Shown here: positions 1 to 6,851 of the stretch, piece after piece | Layout: every line of letters begins with the position of its first letter | Position numbering within the stretch: position 1 is the stretch's first letter | Origin: Gammaproteobacteria bacterium | GTDB taxonomy: Bacteria > Bacillota_I > Bacilli_A > Izemoplasmatales > UBA1188 | DNA: 10,645 nucleotides | Assembly: GCA_024691665.1 (NCBI GenBank) | Contig: JAILNJ010000108.1 | Location: 1-10,645 of the forward strand | Reading direction: 5' to 3' | The notes under the pieces: generated by a model | What the model saw: the letters and a program-made list of their open reading frames with translations, nothing else | What the model was told of the DNA's origin: nothing | The model's database searches: none | Made by a program: the position numbers and the translations under genes

Positions 1-169
1 TCAATCACAAGGTGGTGTAGTTTCATCTCTTCCAAGAGAAAAAGGATATAGAGTAAATCTTGAGAATAGTGAAACATACAAATCATACATGGCTTCAGAA
101 GAAGTAGAATTCCTACTTACTGGACCAGTAGACAAGATTAAAGAATATATAATACAAGCATTAGAATAA
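1..169 (+). CDS. recJ: Single-stranded-DNA exonuclease RecJ, C-terminal end (partial)
   Basis: An open frame enters from the left edge (first full codon at 2) and gives 55 residues before TAA at 167-169. The piece contains YRVNLENSETYKSY followed by a short amphipathic helix ending in ALE. This resembles the extreme C-terminus of Firmicutes RecJ, where a 'LE-S-TY' motif precedes a closing helix, but it is too short to be certain and holds no catalytic residues. The main support is context: recJ directly precedes apt and relA in many Firmicutes, and the gap to apt here is 13 bases. RecJ is a 5'-3' ssDNA exonuclease (DHH family) acting in recombination and mismatch repair. The catalytic DHH/DHHA1 domains would lie upstream of the window. 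Confidence 0.6.
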   Translation, partial: QSQGGVVSSLPREKGYRVNLENSETYKSYMASEEVEFLLTGPVDKIKEYIIQALE

Positions 170-182
170 TAGGAGGGTAGGT

Positions 183-695
183 ATGAATTTATATGATTAT
201 ATAGTTAACGTACCAGATTTCCCACAAGAGGGAATTCAATTCAAAGACATTTCTAACTTATTAAAAGATAAGGAAGCTTTTAAGTATTCTGTCGATGAAT
301 TAGCAAAATTTGGAAAGGAAGTAGGCGCGAATCTCGTAATGGGACCAGACGCAAGAGGTTTTATTGTAGGATGCCCAGTAGCATACGCTATGGGTACTGG
401 TTTTGTTCCAGTAAGAAAACCTGGCAAACTTCCAAGAGAAACAGTTGAAGAATCATATTCATTAGAATATGGAACAAATACTTTATGTGTTCATAAAGAT
501 GCAGTAAAAAAAGGAGATAAAGTATTAGTAATTGATGACTTACTAGCTACCGGTGGAACTGTCGAAGCTACTATTAAATTAGTAGAAAAGTTAGGCGGCG
601 AAGTAGTAGGAATTGGAGTTCTCATAGAATTAGAGGCCTTAAAAGGTAGAAAATTATTAAAAGATATTGCATTTAAGTCATTAATGAAATATTAA
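183..695 (+). CDS. apt: Adenine phosphoribosyltransferase
   Basis: This cytoplasmic type I phosphoribosyltransferase converts adenine and PRPP to AMP and pyrophosphate (purine salvage). At 170 aa it is full length for bacterial APRT. The N-terminus shows the family opening VPDFPQEGIQFKDI (residues 10-23). The GPDARGF loop is at 54-60, the flexible catalytic loop VRKPGKLPRET at 77-87, and the PRPP-binding signature VLVIDDLLATGGT at 114-126 with the acidic pair D118/D119. All key positions are intact. The ATG at 183 is chosen because AGGAGGG (171-177) lies at correct spacing and the N-terminal motif aligns. It sits 13 bases after the recJ stop and 10 bases before rsh, so it is probably co-transcribed with both. 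No promoter is visible in the gap. Confidence 0.97.
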   Translation: MNLYDYIVNVPDFPQEGIQFKDISNLLKDKEAFKYSVDELAKFGKEVGANLVMGPDARGFIVGCPVAYAMGTGFVPVRKPGKLPRETVEESYSLEYGTNTLCVHKDAVKKGDKVLVIDDLLATGGTVEATIKLVEKLGGEVVGIGVLIELEALKGRKLLKDIAFKSLMKY

Positions 696-705
696 TATTA
701 ACACT

Positions 706-2886
706 ATGGACGAACTATATGCTGGATTATTAAATGATTTAAATTTATATATTCACAATGAAGACACTCTATCTAATATAGAGCGTGCTTTTGAGTTCGC
801 CAAAAAAGCCCATGAAGGACAAAAACGTGCATCAGGTGATCCTTATATAGTTCACCCTGTAGAAGTTGCGAAGACTTTGTGTCTTTATCACGCAGACCCA
901 ACAACTATTATAGCTGCACTCCTACATGACGTAATTGAAGATACTGATTATACTTACGAATACATCATGAAAGAGTATGGAGAAGAAGTTGCGAACCTTT
1001 GCGCTGGATTAACTAAGATCCAAAAGATGACATATAGTGATGAAGGTAACGTCGAAAACAGAGAAACTTATATTGATAATTTCCAAAAGATGTTATTCCA
1101 AATGTCTAAGGACATCAGAGTTATCTGGATTAAGCTTTCAGATAGACTTGATAATATGCGTACGCTTAAGTTCCTTCCATATGAAAAACAAGTTAGAATC
1201 TCAAATGAAACTATTACTATTTATGCGCCTATCGCTCATAAACTTGGTATGTATAAGATTAAGGCTGAACTTGAAGACTTATGTTTCAAGTATTTATATC
1301 CAGAGGATTATTCTGATATAGCTCGTAAGATTAAGACTACTAAGAAGAATAGAGAACTTGAAATCGAAAAGATGATAGAAGAGTTAAGAATCCTTCTAGA
1401 TAAAGAAGGAATGAAAGGTGAAATCTCTGGTAGAGCTAAGAATATATATAGTATATATAATAAGATGCATAATAAAGGCATTCCATTTGAGAATATTTAT
1501 GATACACTTGCTTTAAGAATTATTGTTGATACAGTTATGGACTGTTATAAGCTTATTGGTATTGTCCACTCTAGATTTACTCCAGTGCCATCTAGATTTA
1601 AGGACTATATTGCTATGCCTAAACCTAATATGTATCAATCACTCCATACTACAGTTTTAAACAATGGTAAGTTCTATGAAATTCAAATTAGAACTCATGA
1701 GATGGATGAAATAGCTGAATCAGGTATCGCAGCTCACTGGGCATACAAAGAAGGACAGAAGCAAAAGAAGAGTTTCTACGACTCTACTGCATCACAACTC
1801 AGATGGTATAGTGACCTTCTTAAGTATACTGACCAAAATAGTGAAACACCAAAAGACGATGTAACTACTGTATTTAGTGAAGATGTACTAGAAGCGAATG
1901 TTTATGTATTCACTCCTAAAAACAGAGTTATAGCGCTTCCTGAGGGCTCTACGCCTATTGATTTCGCATATAGAATTCACTCACGTGTAGGTGATCAATA
2001 TATTGGTGCAATCGTAAATTCGAAAATCGTTCCAATTGACTACCAATTAAAAACTGGTGACGTATGTGAAATAAGAACTTCTGCGAGTGCATTTGGACCA
2101 AATGAAAACTGGCTCAAAATTGTCAAAACAAGTGGAGCTAGAAACAAGATTAGAGCCTTCCTCAATAATAAGAATAGATTACTCTTAATTGAAGAAGGAA
2201 AGAGTATGATCAAGGAAGAACTCAAGAACCAAAAGCTTGAACTTGATATCACTGATCAACTCGTTGAAGAAAAGCTAGGCAAGGATAAACAAATCCACAA
2301 TGTTGAAGATTTATATATCCATGTATCTAAACGTATAACAAATGTTCAAACAATTGTCTCACTTCTTAAAGGTGATGATAGAACTAAATCAGAACAGATT
2401 ATAGATTTAATCAATAAGAGAAATAAGAACCAAATCTTACATGAAGATATTGATATCATCGTTGAAGGTATCAATACTCCTTCAGTTAAACTATCTCGTT
2501 GCTGTTCACCAATTCCTGGTGATGATATTGTTGGATATATCACAAAGGGTGTTGGTATAGCAGTACATAGAAAAGACTGTAAGAACGTACAAAACTTCGA
2601 TCAAAACAGATTTATCCCAGTTTACTGGAGTAATAAGATTGATAGAAGATTCACAGTAGAATTAAAAATTCTAGTATATAATAGAGATAATATTTTAGCG
2701 GAAATCGTAAATACTTGTATATCTAATAACTCTAAGGTTACTAAGGTATCAGCAAGAGGTAGTGCGATTGATGAAGGTATTATCACTTTAGAAACTCAAA
2801 TATATGATAAAACTGCACTTGATGTCTTAATTTCTAATTTAGAAAAGATTAAAGGTGTATACCAAATTGAAAGGGTTTATAGATAA
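706..2886 (+). CDS. rsh: Bifunctional (p)ppGpp synthetase/hydrolase (long RSH, Rel type)
   Basis: This enzyme makes and degrades (p)ppGpp, the stringent-response alarmone, on starved ribosomes. At 726 aa it is a normal full-length RSH. The HD hydrolase domain (about 30-200) has R41, H50, H74-D75, the E78-D79 pair, and D146/N150 in KLSDRLDNM, so hydrolase function looks intact. The synthetase domain (about 235-350) has D266, the RFKD motif at 297-300 typical of bifunctional enzymes rather than E. coli RelA's EFDD, Y310, and catalytic E325 in YEIQIRT. The TGS domain covers about 396-458, the conserved Cys/His region has CC at 599-600, H621 and C625, and an ACT domain covers about 649-726. The 10 bases before the ATG carry no Shine-Dalgarno sequence, so translation may be coupled to apt. 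dtd follows after 2 bases. The names relA and rel are also used for this gene in Firmicutes. Confidence 0.97.
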   Translation: MDELYAGLLNDLNLYIHNEDTLSNIERAFEFAKKAHEGQKRASGDPYIVHPVEVAKTLCLYHADPTTIIAALLHDVIEDTDYTYEYIMKEYGEEVANLCAGLTKIQKMTYSDEGNVENRETYIDNFQKMLFQMSKDIRVIWIKLSDRLDNMRTLKFLPYEKQVRISNETITIYAPIAHKLGMYKIKAELEDLCFKYLYPEDYSDIARKIKTTKKNRELEIEKMIEELRILLDKEGMKGEISGRAKNIYSIYNKMHNKGIPFENIYDTLALRIIVDTVMDCYKLIGIVHSRFTPVPSRFKDYIAMPKPNMYQSLHTTVLNNGKFYEIQIRTHEMDEIAESGIAAHWAYKEGQKQKKSFYDSTASQLRWYSDLLKYTDQNSETPKDDVTTVFSEDVLEANVYVFTPKNRVIALPEGSTPIDFAYRIHSRVGDQYIGAIVNSKIVPIDYQLKTGDVCEIRTSASAFGPNENWLKIVKTSGARNKIRAFLNNKNRLLLIEEGKSMIKEELKNQKLELDITDQLVEEKLGKDKQIHNVEDLYIHVSKRITNVQTIVSLLKGDDRTKSEQIIDLINKRNKNQILHEDIDIIVEGINTPSVKLSRCCSPIPGDDIVGYITKGVGIAVHRKDCKNVQNFDQNRFIPVYWSNKIDRRFTVELKILVYNRDNILAEIVNTCISNNSKVTKVSARGSAIDEGIITLETQIYDKTALDVLISNLEKIKGVYQIERVYR

Positions 2887-2888
2887 TA

Positions 2889-3323
2889 ATGCGAGCATTA
2901 GTTGAAAGAGTTAAAAGCGCAAAGTGCATAATTGATAATGAAGTATATAGTGAAATCAAACAAGGTTTTTTAGTATACATCGCTTTTAATTCTAAAGATG
3001 ACATTGATAAAACTTTAAAGATGGCAACTAAGATTAAAAAGCTTAGAATCTTTGAAGACGAAAACCATAAATTAAATCTATCTTTAGACGATGTAGGAGG
3101 CGAAGTATTAGTTATTTCGTCTTTTAGTCTATATGGCGATGCTTTAACTGGAAACCGTCCTTCGTTCACTAAATCACTAAACTATATTGATGCTCTTCCT
3201 ATCTATGGAGCATTTGCTGTAGATATGTCAAATTTAGTTTCAACTAAGACAGGTCAATTTGGAGCTGACATGAAAATTGAAGCGACAAATGATGGACCGC
3301 TTTCAATCATAATTGATTTATAA
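2889..3323 (+). CDS. dtd: D-aminoacyl-tRNA deacylase
   Basis: DTD hydrolyses D-amino acids (and glycine mischarged on tRNA-Ala) from tRNAs in the cytoplasm as a homodimer, guarding translation against wrong chirality. At 144 aa it matches the family, and the opening MRALVERVKSA is typical. Both active-site motifs are present but slightly changed. SSFSLYGD at 77-84 stands where SQFTLYGD is usual, followed by GNRPSF at 88-93. TNDGPLS at 133-139 stands where NDGPVT is usual, and it keeps the Gly-Pro pair (136-137) that screens out L-amino acids. The start lies 2 bases after the rsh stop. Only a weak purine stretch (AAAGGG, inside the end of rsh) precedes it, so translation is probably coupled. 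The rsh-dtd pairing is standard in Firmicutes. This is the last gene of the recJ-apt-rsh-dtd block. Confidence 0.94.
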   Translation: MRALVERVKSAKCIIDNEVYSEIKQGFLVYIAFNSKDDIDKTLKMATKIKKLRIFEDENHKLNLSLDDVGGEVLVISSFSLYGDALTGNRPSFTKSLNYIDALPIYGAFAVDMSNLVSTKTGQFGADMKIEATNDGPLSIIIDL

Positions 3324-3325
3324 AA

Positions 3326-3362
3326 CTTGCTTTAATTATAAATATATATTATAATTAGCAAG
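3326..3362. repeat. Imperfect inverted repeat spanning the acpP promoter
   Basis: The left arm is 3326-3341 (CTTGCTTTAATTATAA) and the right arm 3349-3362 (TTATAATTAGCAAG). They are complementary over 14 pairs with a 2-base TT bulge in the left arm, around a 7-base loop of ATATATA. The outer CTTGCT/AGCAAG pairing includes G and C, which makes chance less likely than for all-AT repeats. The arms cover both promoter hexamers of acpP. It could be an operator for a dimeric regulator or a weak hairpin ending dtd transcription. No T-run follows it on the plus strand, so I do not call it a terminator. Confidence 0.6.
3327..3355 (+). promoter_or_regulatory. Sigma-A-type promoter for acpP
   Basis: A perfect -10 hexamer TATAAT (3350-3355) lies 17 bases downstream of TTGCTT (3327-3332), which matches the -35 consensus at three positions. 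The predicted start of transcription is near 3362, leaving a leader of about 36 bases. That leader contains the Shine-Dalgarno TAGGAGA (3383-3389), 8-9 bases before the acpP ATG. The hexamers fall inside the inverted repeat at 3326-3362. Confidence 0.7.
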
Positions 3363-3397
3363 TAAAAAATATTAAAAATAAATAGGAGACATTATTT

Positions 3398-3637
3398 ATG
3401 ACTAAAGAACAAATTTTTGCAAAAGTAAAGGAATTAATCGTTAATGAACTTTCTGTAGACGCTAGCAAAGTTACTATGGACGCTACATTCGAATCTGATC
3501 TTGGCGCTGACTCTTTAGACGCTATTGAAATGATTACTGCAGTTGAAAGCGAATTCGGTGTTACTATTCCTGACGAAGAAGCAATGAACTTAAGAACTGT
3601 AGGTTCAATTGTTGAATTTGTAGAAAAGAATCAATAG
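3398..3637 (+). CDS. acpP: Acyl carrier protein
   Basis: This is a small acidic cytoplasmic protein (79 aa, the usual length) that carries growing acyl chains for fatty-acid and phospholipid synthesis on a 4'-phosphopantetheine arm. The attachment site is Ser39 in GADSLDAIEM (residues 36-45), preceded by FESDLG, with the typical helix III region FGVTIPDEEA after it. The protein is a single four-helix domain with nothing missing. The gene has its own consensus-like promoter and strong Shine-Dalgarno and is closed by an intrinsic terminator, so it looks like an independently and probably highly expressed unit. No other fatty-acid (fab/pls) gene is nearby, unlike the frequent plsX-fabD-fabG-acpP arrangement. 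Confidence 0.97.
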   Translation: MTKEQIFAKVKELIVNELSVDASKVTMDATFESDLGADSLDAIEMITAVESEFGVTIPDEEAMNLRTVGSIVEFVEKNQ

Positions 3638-3658
3638 GATTAAACAATAAAATAATAT

Positions 3659-3686
3659 AAAAAGAACCCGCAAGGGTGTCTTTTTT
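3659..3686 (+). terminator. Intrinsic terminator after acpP
   Basis: The left arm AAAAAGAACCC (3659-3669), a GCAA tetraloop (3670-3673, GNRA class) and the right arm GGGTGTCTTTTTT (3674-3686) form a stem with one bulged G, leading into six T residues. It ends only 2 bases before the GAGG ribosome binding site of hisS. It therefore either separates acpP from hisS or works as a leaky attenuator that lowers read-through into hisS-aspS. Confidence 0.85.
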
Positions 3687-3688
3687 GT

Positions 3689-3702
3689 GAGGTGTGTGTA
3701 TG
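3689..3702 (+). promoter_or_regulatory. Ribosome binding site deciding the hisS start
   Basis: GAGG (3689-3692) lies 7 bases before the ATG at 3700-3702, the ideal distance. The in-frame GTG at 3694 directly abuts this site and would be too close for initiation, so I choose ATG 3700 rather than the longer GTG reading. Confidence 0.8.
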
Positions 3703-5115
3703 TATTCAAAGGTTAAAGGTACAAATGATGTATTAATGGAGGATGCAAAAAGACTTTCAAGTATTGAAGCATTCTTAAAAAGAGTAGTTAGTGTATATGG
3801 TTTTGAAGAAATCCGTGTACCAATTTTATCTCAAACTGAATTAATCCATAGATCTAGTGGTGATACTTCTGATATAGTTAAGAAGGAAACTTTTGATTTT
3901 GAAGATAGAGGTGGCAGAATGATTACTCTAAGACCTGAGGGTACTGCACCTGTTATTAGAGCGGTTATCGAGAATAAACTCTATACTAGACAACTCCCAC
4001 TTAAGTTGTTTTATATGGGTGACATGTTTAGATATGAACGTCCTCAAAAGGGAAGATATAGAGAGTTCTCACAATTTGGAGTAGAGGTGGTTGGTACTAA
4101 TAGTCCATATATGGATGCTGAAGTAATCCTTATGGCATCAACCATCTTCAAACTACTTCAAGTTAAAAAGTATGTAGTTAAAATCAATACTTTAGGTGAT
4201 AAAGAATCTAGAGAAAACTATAAGAATGCATTAAAAGAATATTTCAAAGATAAGATTGATAACTTATGTGATGATTGCAAAGAAAGACTAAATACTAATC
4301 CACTTAGAATCTTAGATTGCAAGGTCGATGCAGGTTCTGAAATTCTTTTAAATGCACCTAAAATCAATGATTATCTATCTGAAAAGAGTAAAGCTGAATT
4401 TGAAATCGTTAAGAAGTATCTCGAACTTATGAATGTTCCATTTGTAGTTGATACAAAACTTGTTAGAGGCCTTGATTACTATACTTCAACAGTATTTGAA
4501 GTTGTAATCGATGGAGTTGATGGTGGTCAATCAGCTACTATCTGTGGTGGTGGAAGATACGACGATTTAATTAAAAGTCTTGGCGGACCAGAACTTGGTT
4601 GTGTTGGTTTTGGTTTTGGACTTGAAAGACTTGCTGATATTGTTGATGATAATATTGATGTTTATAAGAAGAGTGTTTTATGCCAATTAATCCCAATTGG
4701 TGATGATGCTAAAGTTCACTTCGTTAAATTGTTAAATGATTTAAGACTTCAAGGCATTGATACTGAAATGGATTATGAAGCTAAGAACTTAAAACAACAC
4801 TTTAAAGCAGCTGATAGCAACAATGCTAAGTTTATTATTATTGCTGGTGATGATGAACTTAAAGCTGGCACACTTAACGTTAAAAACAAGATCACTAATG
4901 AAGAAGTAACGCTTCATGAAGGACAATTAATTAGATATATGATGCAAGTAGTAGGCGAAAAAGAAGAATCTTGCGGTTGTGGATGTCATCACGATGATGA
5001 AGACCATGAATGCTGTGGTGGACATCACCATGATGAAGACCATGAATGCTGTGGTGGACATCACCATGACAAAGACTCTGAAAGCGGAGATTGCTGCTGC
5101 CATCATCATGAATAG
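3700..5115 (+). CDS. hisS: Histidyl-tRNA synthetase with C-terminal Cys/His-rich tail
   Basis: HisRS activates histidine and charges tRNA-His; class II, dimeric, cytoplasmic. The product is 471 aa against a usual 420-430. The catalytic core has motif 2 FRYERPQKGRYREFSQ (110-125), the histidine-specific LVRGLDYYTSTVFEV around R256, GGGRYDD with R286, and motif 3 GLER (307-310). The anticodon-binding domain spans about 325-420. All of these look intact. The extra length is a tail at 424-471 with 13 His, 10 Cys, 8 Asp, 6 Glu, 7 Gly, 3 Ser and 1 Lys, including two copies of CCGGHHH and a closing CCCHHHE. I infer metal binding (Zn, Ni or Cu class), a store or a regulatory tail; catalysis does not need it. 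Part of the tail is a 36-bp tandem duplication. aspS follows 9 bases later with its Shine-Dalgarno overlapping the hisS stop. No T-box leader is present. Confidence 0.96.
   Translation: MYSKVKGTNDVLMEDAKRLSSIEAFLKRVVSVYGFEEIRVPILSQTELIHRSSGDTSDIVKKETFDFEDRGGRMITLRPEGTAPVIRAVIENKLYTRQLPLKLFYMGDMFRYERPQKGRYREFSQFGVEVVGTNSPYMDAEVILMASTIFKLLQVKKYVVKINTLGDKESRENYKNALKEYFKDKIDNLCDDCKERLNTNPLRILDCKVDAGSEILLNAPKINDYLSEKSKAEFEIVKKYLELMNVPFVVDTKLVRGLDYYTSTVFEVVIDGVDGGQSATICGGGRYDDLIKSLGGPELGCVGFGFGLERLADIVDDNIDVYKKSVLCQLIPIGDDAKVHFVKLLNDLRLQGIDTEMDYEAKNLKQHFKAADSNNAKFIIIAGDDELKAGTLNVKNKITNEEVTLHEGQLIRYMMQVVGEKEESCGCGCHHDDEDHECCGGHHHDEDHECCGGHHHDKDSESGDCCCHHHE
4996..5067 (+). repeat. Perfect 36-bp tandem duplication in the hisS tail
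   Basis: Unit 1 (4996-5031) and unit 2 (5032-5067) are identical base for base. Each encodes DEDHECCGGHHH in frame, so the array can expand or contract by 12 residues without a frameshift. A partial relative of the unit lies just upstream (4981-4995, GCHHD context), and a diverged continuation (GDCCCHHHE) follows. The lack of synonymous differences indicates recent duplication or ongoing homogenisation. Confidence 0.95.
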
Positions 5116-5124
5116 AGGTATTAT

Positions 5125-6834
5125 ATGAGAAGTAATTATAACGGTGAAATTACAAAAGAATTATTAAATCAAACAGTCACACTTAATGGCTGGGTTAATA
5201 GAAGTAGAAACTTAGGTGGAGTTATCTTCTTTGATTTAAGAGATGTTTCAGGTATGGTTCAAGTAGTTGTTAAACCTGAAAGCCCTTTATATGCTTTGGC
5301 TGAAACTATTAGAGCTGAATACGTTCTTGAAGTTAAAGGTAAAGTTATCTTAAGAGAATCTCCTAACCTAAATATTCCAACTGGCGAAGTTGAAATAGAT
5401 CCAACTGAAATTAAGATTATTAATGAATCAAAACCTCTTCCAATTGATAGAAAGAGTAATGATGAAATGAGACTTAAATATAGATATCTAGATTTAAGAA
5501 GAGAAGAACTTCAAAAGATATTTATTACTAAGAGTAAAACTGTTCAAGTAATCAGAAACTATTTAGATAGCCAAAGATTTATTGACTGTGAAACTCCTAT
5601 CTTAGCTAAGTCTACTCCAGAAGGCGCAAGAGACTATCTTGTTCCATCTAGAATCTTTAAAGGTGAATTCTATGCACTTCCTCAATCTCCACAAGTAATG
5701 AAACAATTACTTATGGTAGCTGGTTTTGATAGATACTATCAAGTAGCTAAATGCTTCAGAGATGAAGACTTAAGAGCTGATAGACAACCTGAATTTACAC
5801 AAATCGATATTGAAACATCATTCCTAGAACAAGATGAACTCTTAACTATTATGGAAGGAATGTTTAAAAAGATTTGGAAAGAAATCTTAAATATTGATCT
5901 TCCTACACCATTCCCAAGACTAGAATGGGATGATGCTATGAGAGATTATGGTTCTGATAAACCTGATACTAGATTTGGTCTTAAACTTATGCATATTGAA
6001 GATATCTTTAAAGGTATCGATAGCCCACTTTTCTTAAATAAGAAAGTAGTTGGTATTAAGGTTAAAGATGAAAATAATCATTTCACAAGAAAGGTTATTG
6101 ATAACTTTGGTGAACACGTAAAGAAACATGGTGGAGAAAACTTATTCTTCTTAAAGAAAGTTAATGGTGAAGTTAGTGGTTCTATTATGAAACTCATTAA
6201 CGAAGACGTTATTAATGCTTTAGCTTTAGAAGATAAAGATGTACTCTTCATGTCAAGTTCTGAAAACTATTTAAAGGTATGCAACGCTATGGGAAGCTTA
6301 AGAACTGAACTCGCTCAAATGTTAAGTTTATGTGATGATAACGTATATGATTTCAAATGGGTTATCAATTTCCCACTATTCGAACTTGCTCAAGATGGTT
6401 CAATTACATCAACTCACCATCCATTCACAAGACCTTTAAGAAAGCATTATGATTACCTATATACTGACCCTCTAAAAGTATATAGTGACTCATATGACTG
6501 TGTATGTCATGGATATGAAGTTGGTGGTGGTTCTATGAGAATTTATGAACACGATATCCAACAACAAATCTTCAAGATTTTAAACATCTCAGAAGAGCAA
6601 CAAAAGCTTAAATTTGGCTATCTTTTAGATGCTATGGAGTATGGTTGTCCTCCTCATGGTGGATGTGCATTTGGTCTTGAAAGATTACTTATGATCATCG
6701 TTCATTCTAATAATATTAGAGACGTTGTATTATTCCCTAAAACAACATCAGCTCAAGACTTAATGGTTGATTCACCAAATGAAGTTGACCTCGCTCAACT
6801 TGATGAACTTGGAATTCAAGTAAAAAAAGATTAA
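5125..6834 (+). CDS. aspS: Aspartyl-tRNA synthetase (bacterial type)
   Basis: AspRS charges tRNA-Asp with aspartate; class IIb, dimeric, cytoplasmic. At 569 aa it is slightly short but complete for the 580-600 aa bacterial form. An N-terminal OB-fold anticodon-binding domain (about 1-105) is followed by motif 1 near KYRYLDLRRE (118 on), QSPQ at 187-190, and motif 2 CFRDEDLRADRQPEF from 210. The bacterial GAD insertion covers about 285-400, motif 3 GLER is at 517-520, and the bacterial C-terminal extension contains VLFPKT. Residue 30 is Leu in NLGG. Non-discriminating AspRS often has His here, so the enzyme may be specific for tRNA-Asp, although one residue is weak evidence. The Shine-Dalgarno AGAGG (5114-5118) overlaps the hisS stop, indicating translational coupling. 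The hisS-aspS pair is the usual Firmicutes order. Confidence 0.97.
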   Translation: MRSNYNGEITKELLNQTVTLNGWVNRSRNLGGVIFFDLRDVSGMVQVVVKPESPLYALAETIRAEYVLEVKGKVILRESPNLNIPTGEVEIDPTEIKIINESKPLPIDRKSNDEMRLKYRYLDLRREELQKIFITKSKTVQVIRNYLDSQRFIDCETPILAKSTPEGARDYLVPSRIFKGEFYALPQSPQVMKQLLMVAGFDRYYQVAKCFRDEDLRADRQPEFTQIDIETSFLEQDELLTIMEGMFKKIWKEILNIDLPTPFPRLEWDDAMRDYGSDKPDTRFGLKLMHIEDIFKGIDSPLFLNKKVVGIKVKDENNHFTRKVIDNFGEHVKKHGGENLFFLKKVNGEVSGSIMKLINEDVINALALEDKDVLFMSSSENYLKVCNAMGSLRTELAQMLSLCDDNVYDFKWVINFPLFELAQDGSITSTHHPFTRPLRKHYDYLYTDPLKVYSDSYDCVCHGYEVGGGSMRIYEHDIQQQIFKILNISEEQQKLKFGYLLDAMEYGCPPHGGCAFGLERLLMIIVHSNNIRDVVLFPKTTSAQDLMVDSPNEVDLAQLDELGIQVKKD

Positions 6835-6851
6835 ATTATATTTTAATTTAA

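Noticed and set aside
1037..1321. Plus-strand overlapping ORF of 94 codons inside rsh
   Set aside because: It lies in another frame within the HD domain of rsh, where the rsh frame is conserved; no ribosome binding site or recognisable domain.
2849..3169. Minus-strand ORF of 106 codons across the rsh/dtd junction
   Set aside because: It runs antisense to two well-conserved genes, shows no family motif, and is an expected shadow in AT-rich DNA. The same applies to the minus-strand ORFs at 236-427, 2040-2252, 2346-2543, 8203-8409 and 8726-8920.
3326..3362. Reading the acpP inverted repeat as the terminator of the recJ-apt-rsh-dtd operon
   Set aside because: The stem is followed by an A-rich stretch rather than a T-tract on the plus strand and is mostly A/T, so it lacks the features of an intrinsic terminator. 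The promoter/operator reading fits better.
3694..3702. GTG at 3694 as the hisS start
   Set aside because: It abuts the GAGG ribosome binding site with almost no spacer; ATG 3700 has the proper 7-base spacing and only two residues differ.
4927..5109. Minus-strand ORF of about 60 codons with repeated hydrophobic segments, opposite the hisS tail
   Set aside because: Its repeats and its Met/Val/Ile/Phe-rich look are simply the antisense of the CAT, GAT and GAA codons in the duplicated tail. It has no ribosome binding site, and the plus-strand frame is clearly the real one.
6831..6851. AT-only inverted repeat after aspS as a terminator or operator
   Set aside because: The 7-bp arms (TTAAATT/AATTTAA) have no G-C pairs and no following T-run; such repeats are frequent by chance at this base composition. 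The similar repeat at 8676-8698 was discounted for the same reason.
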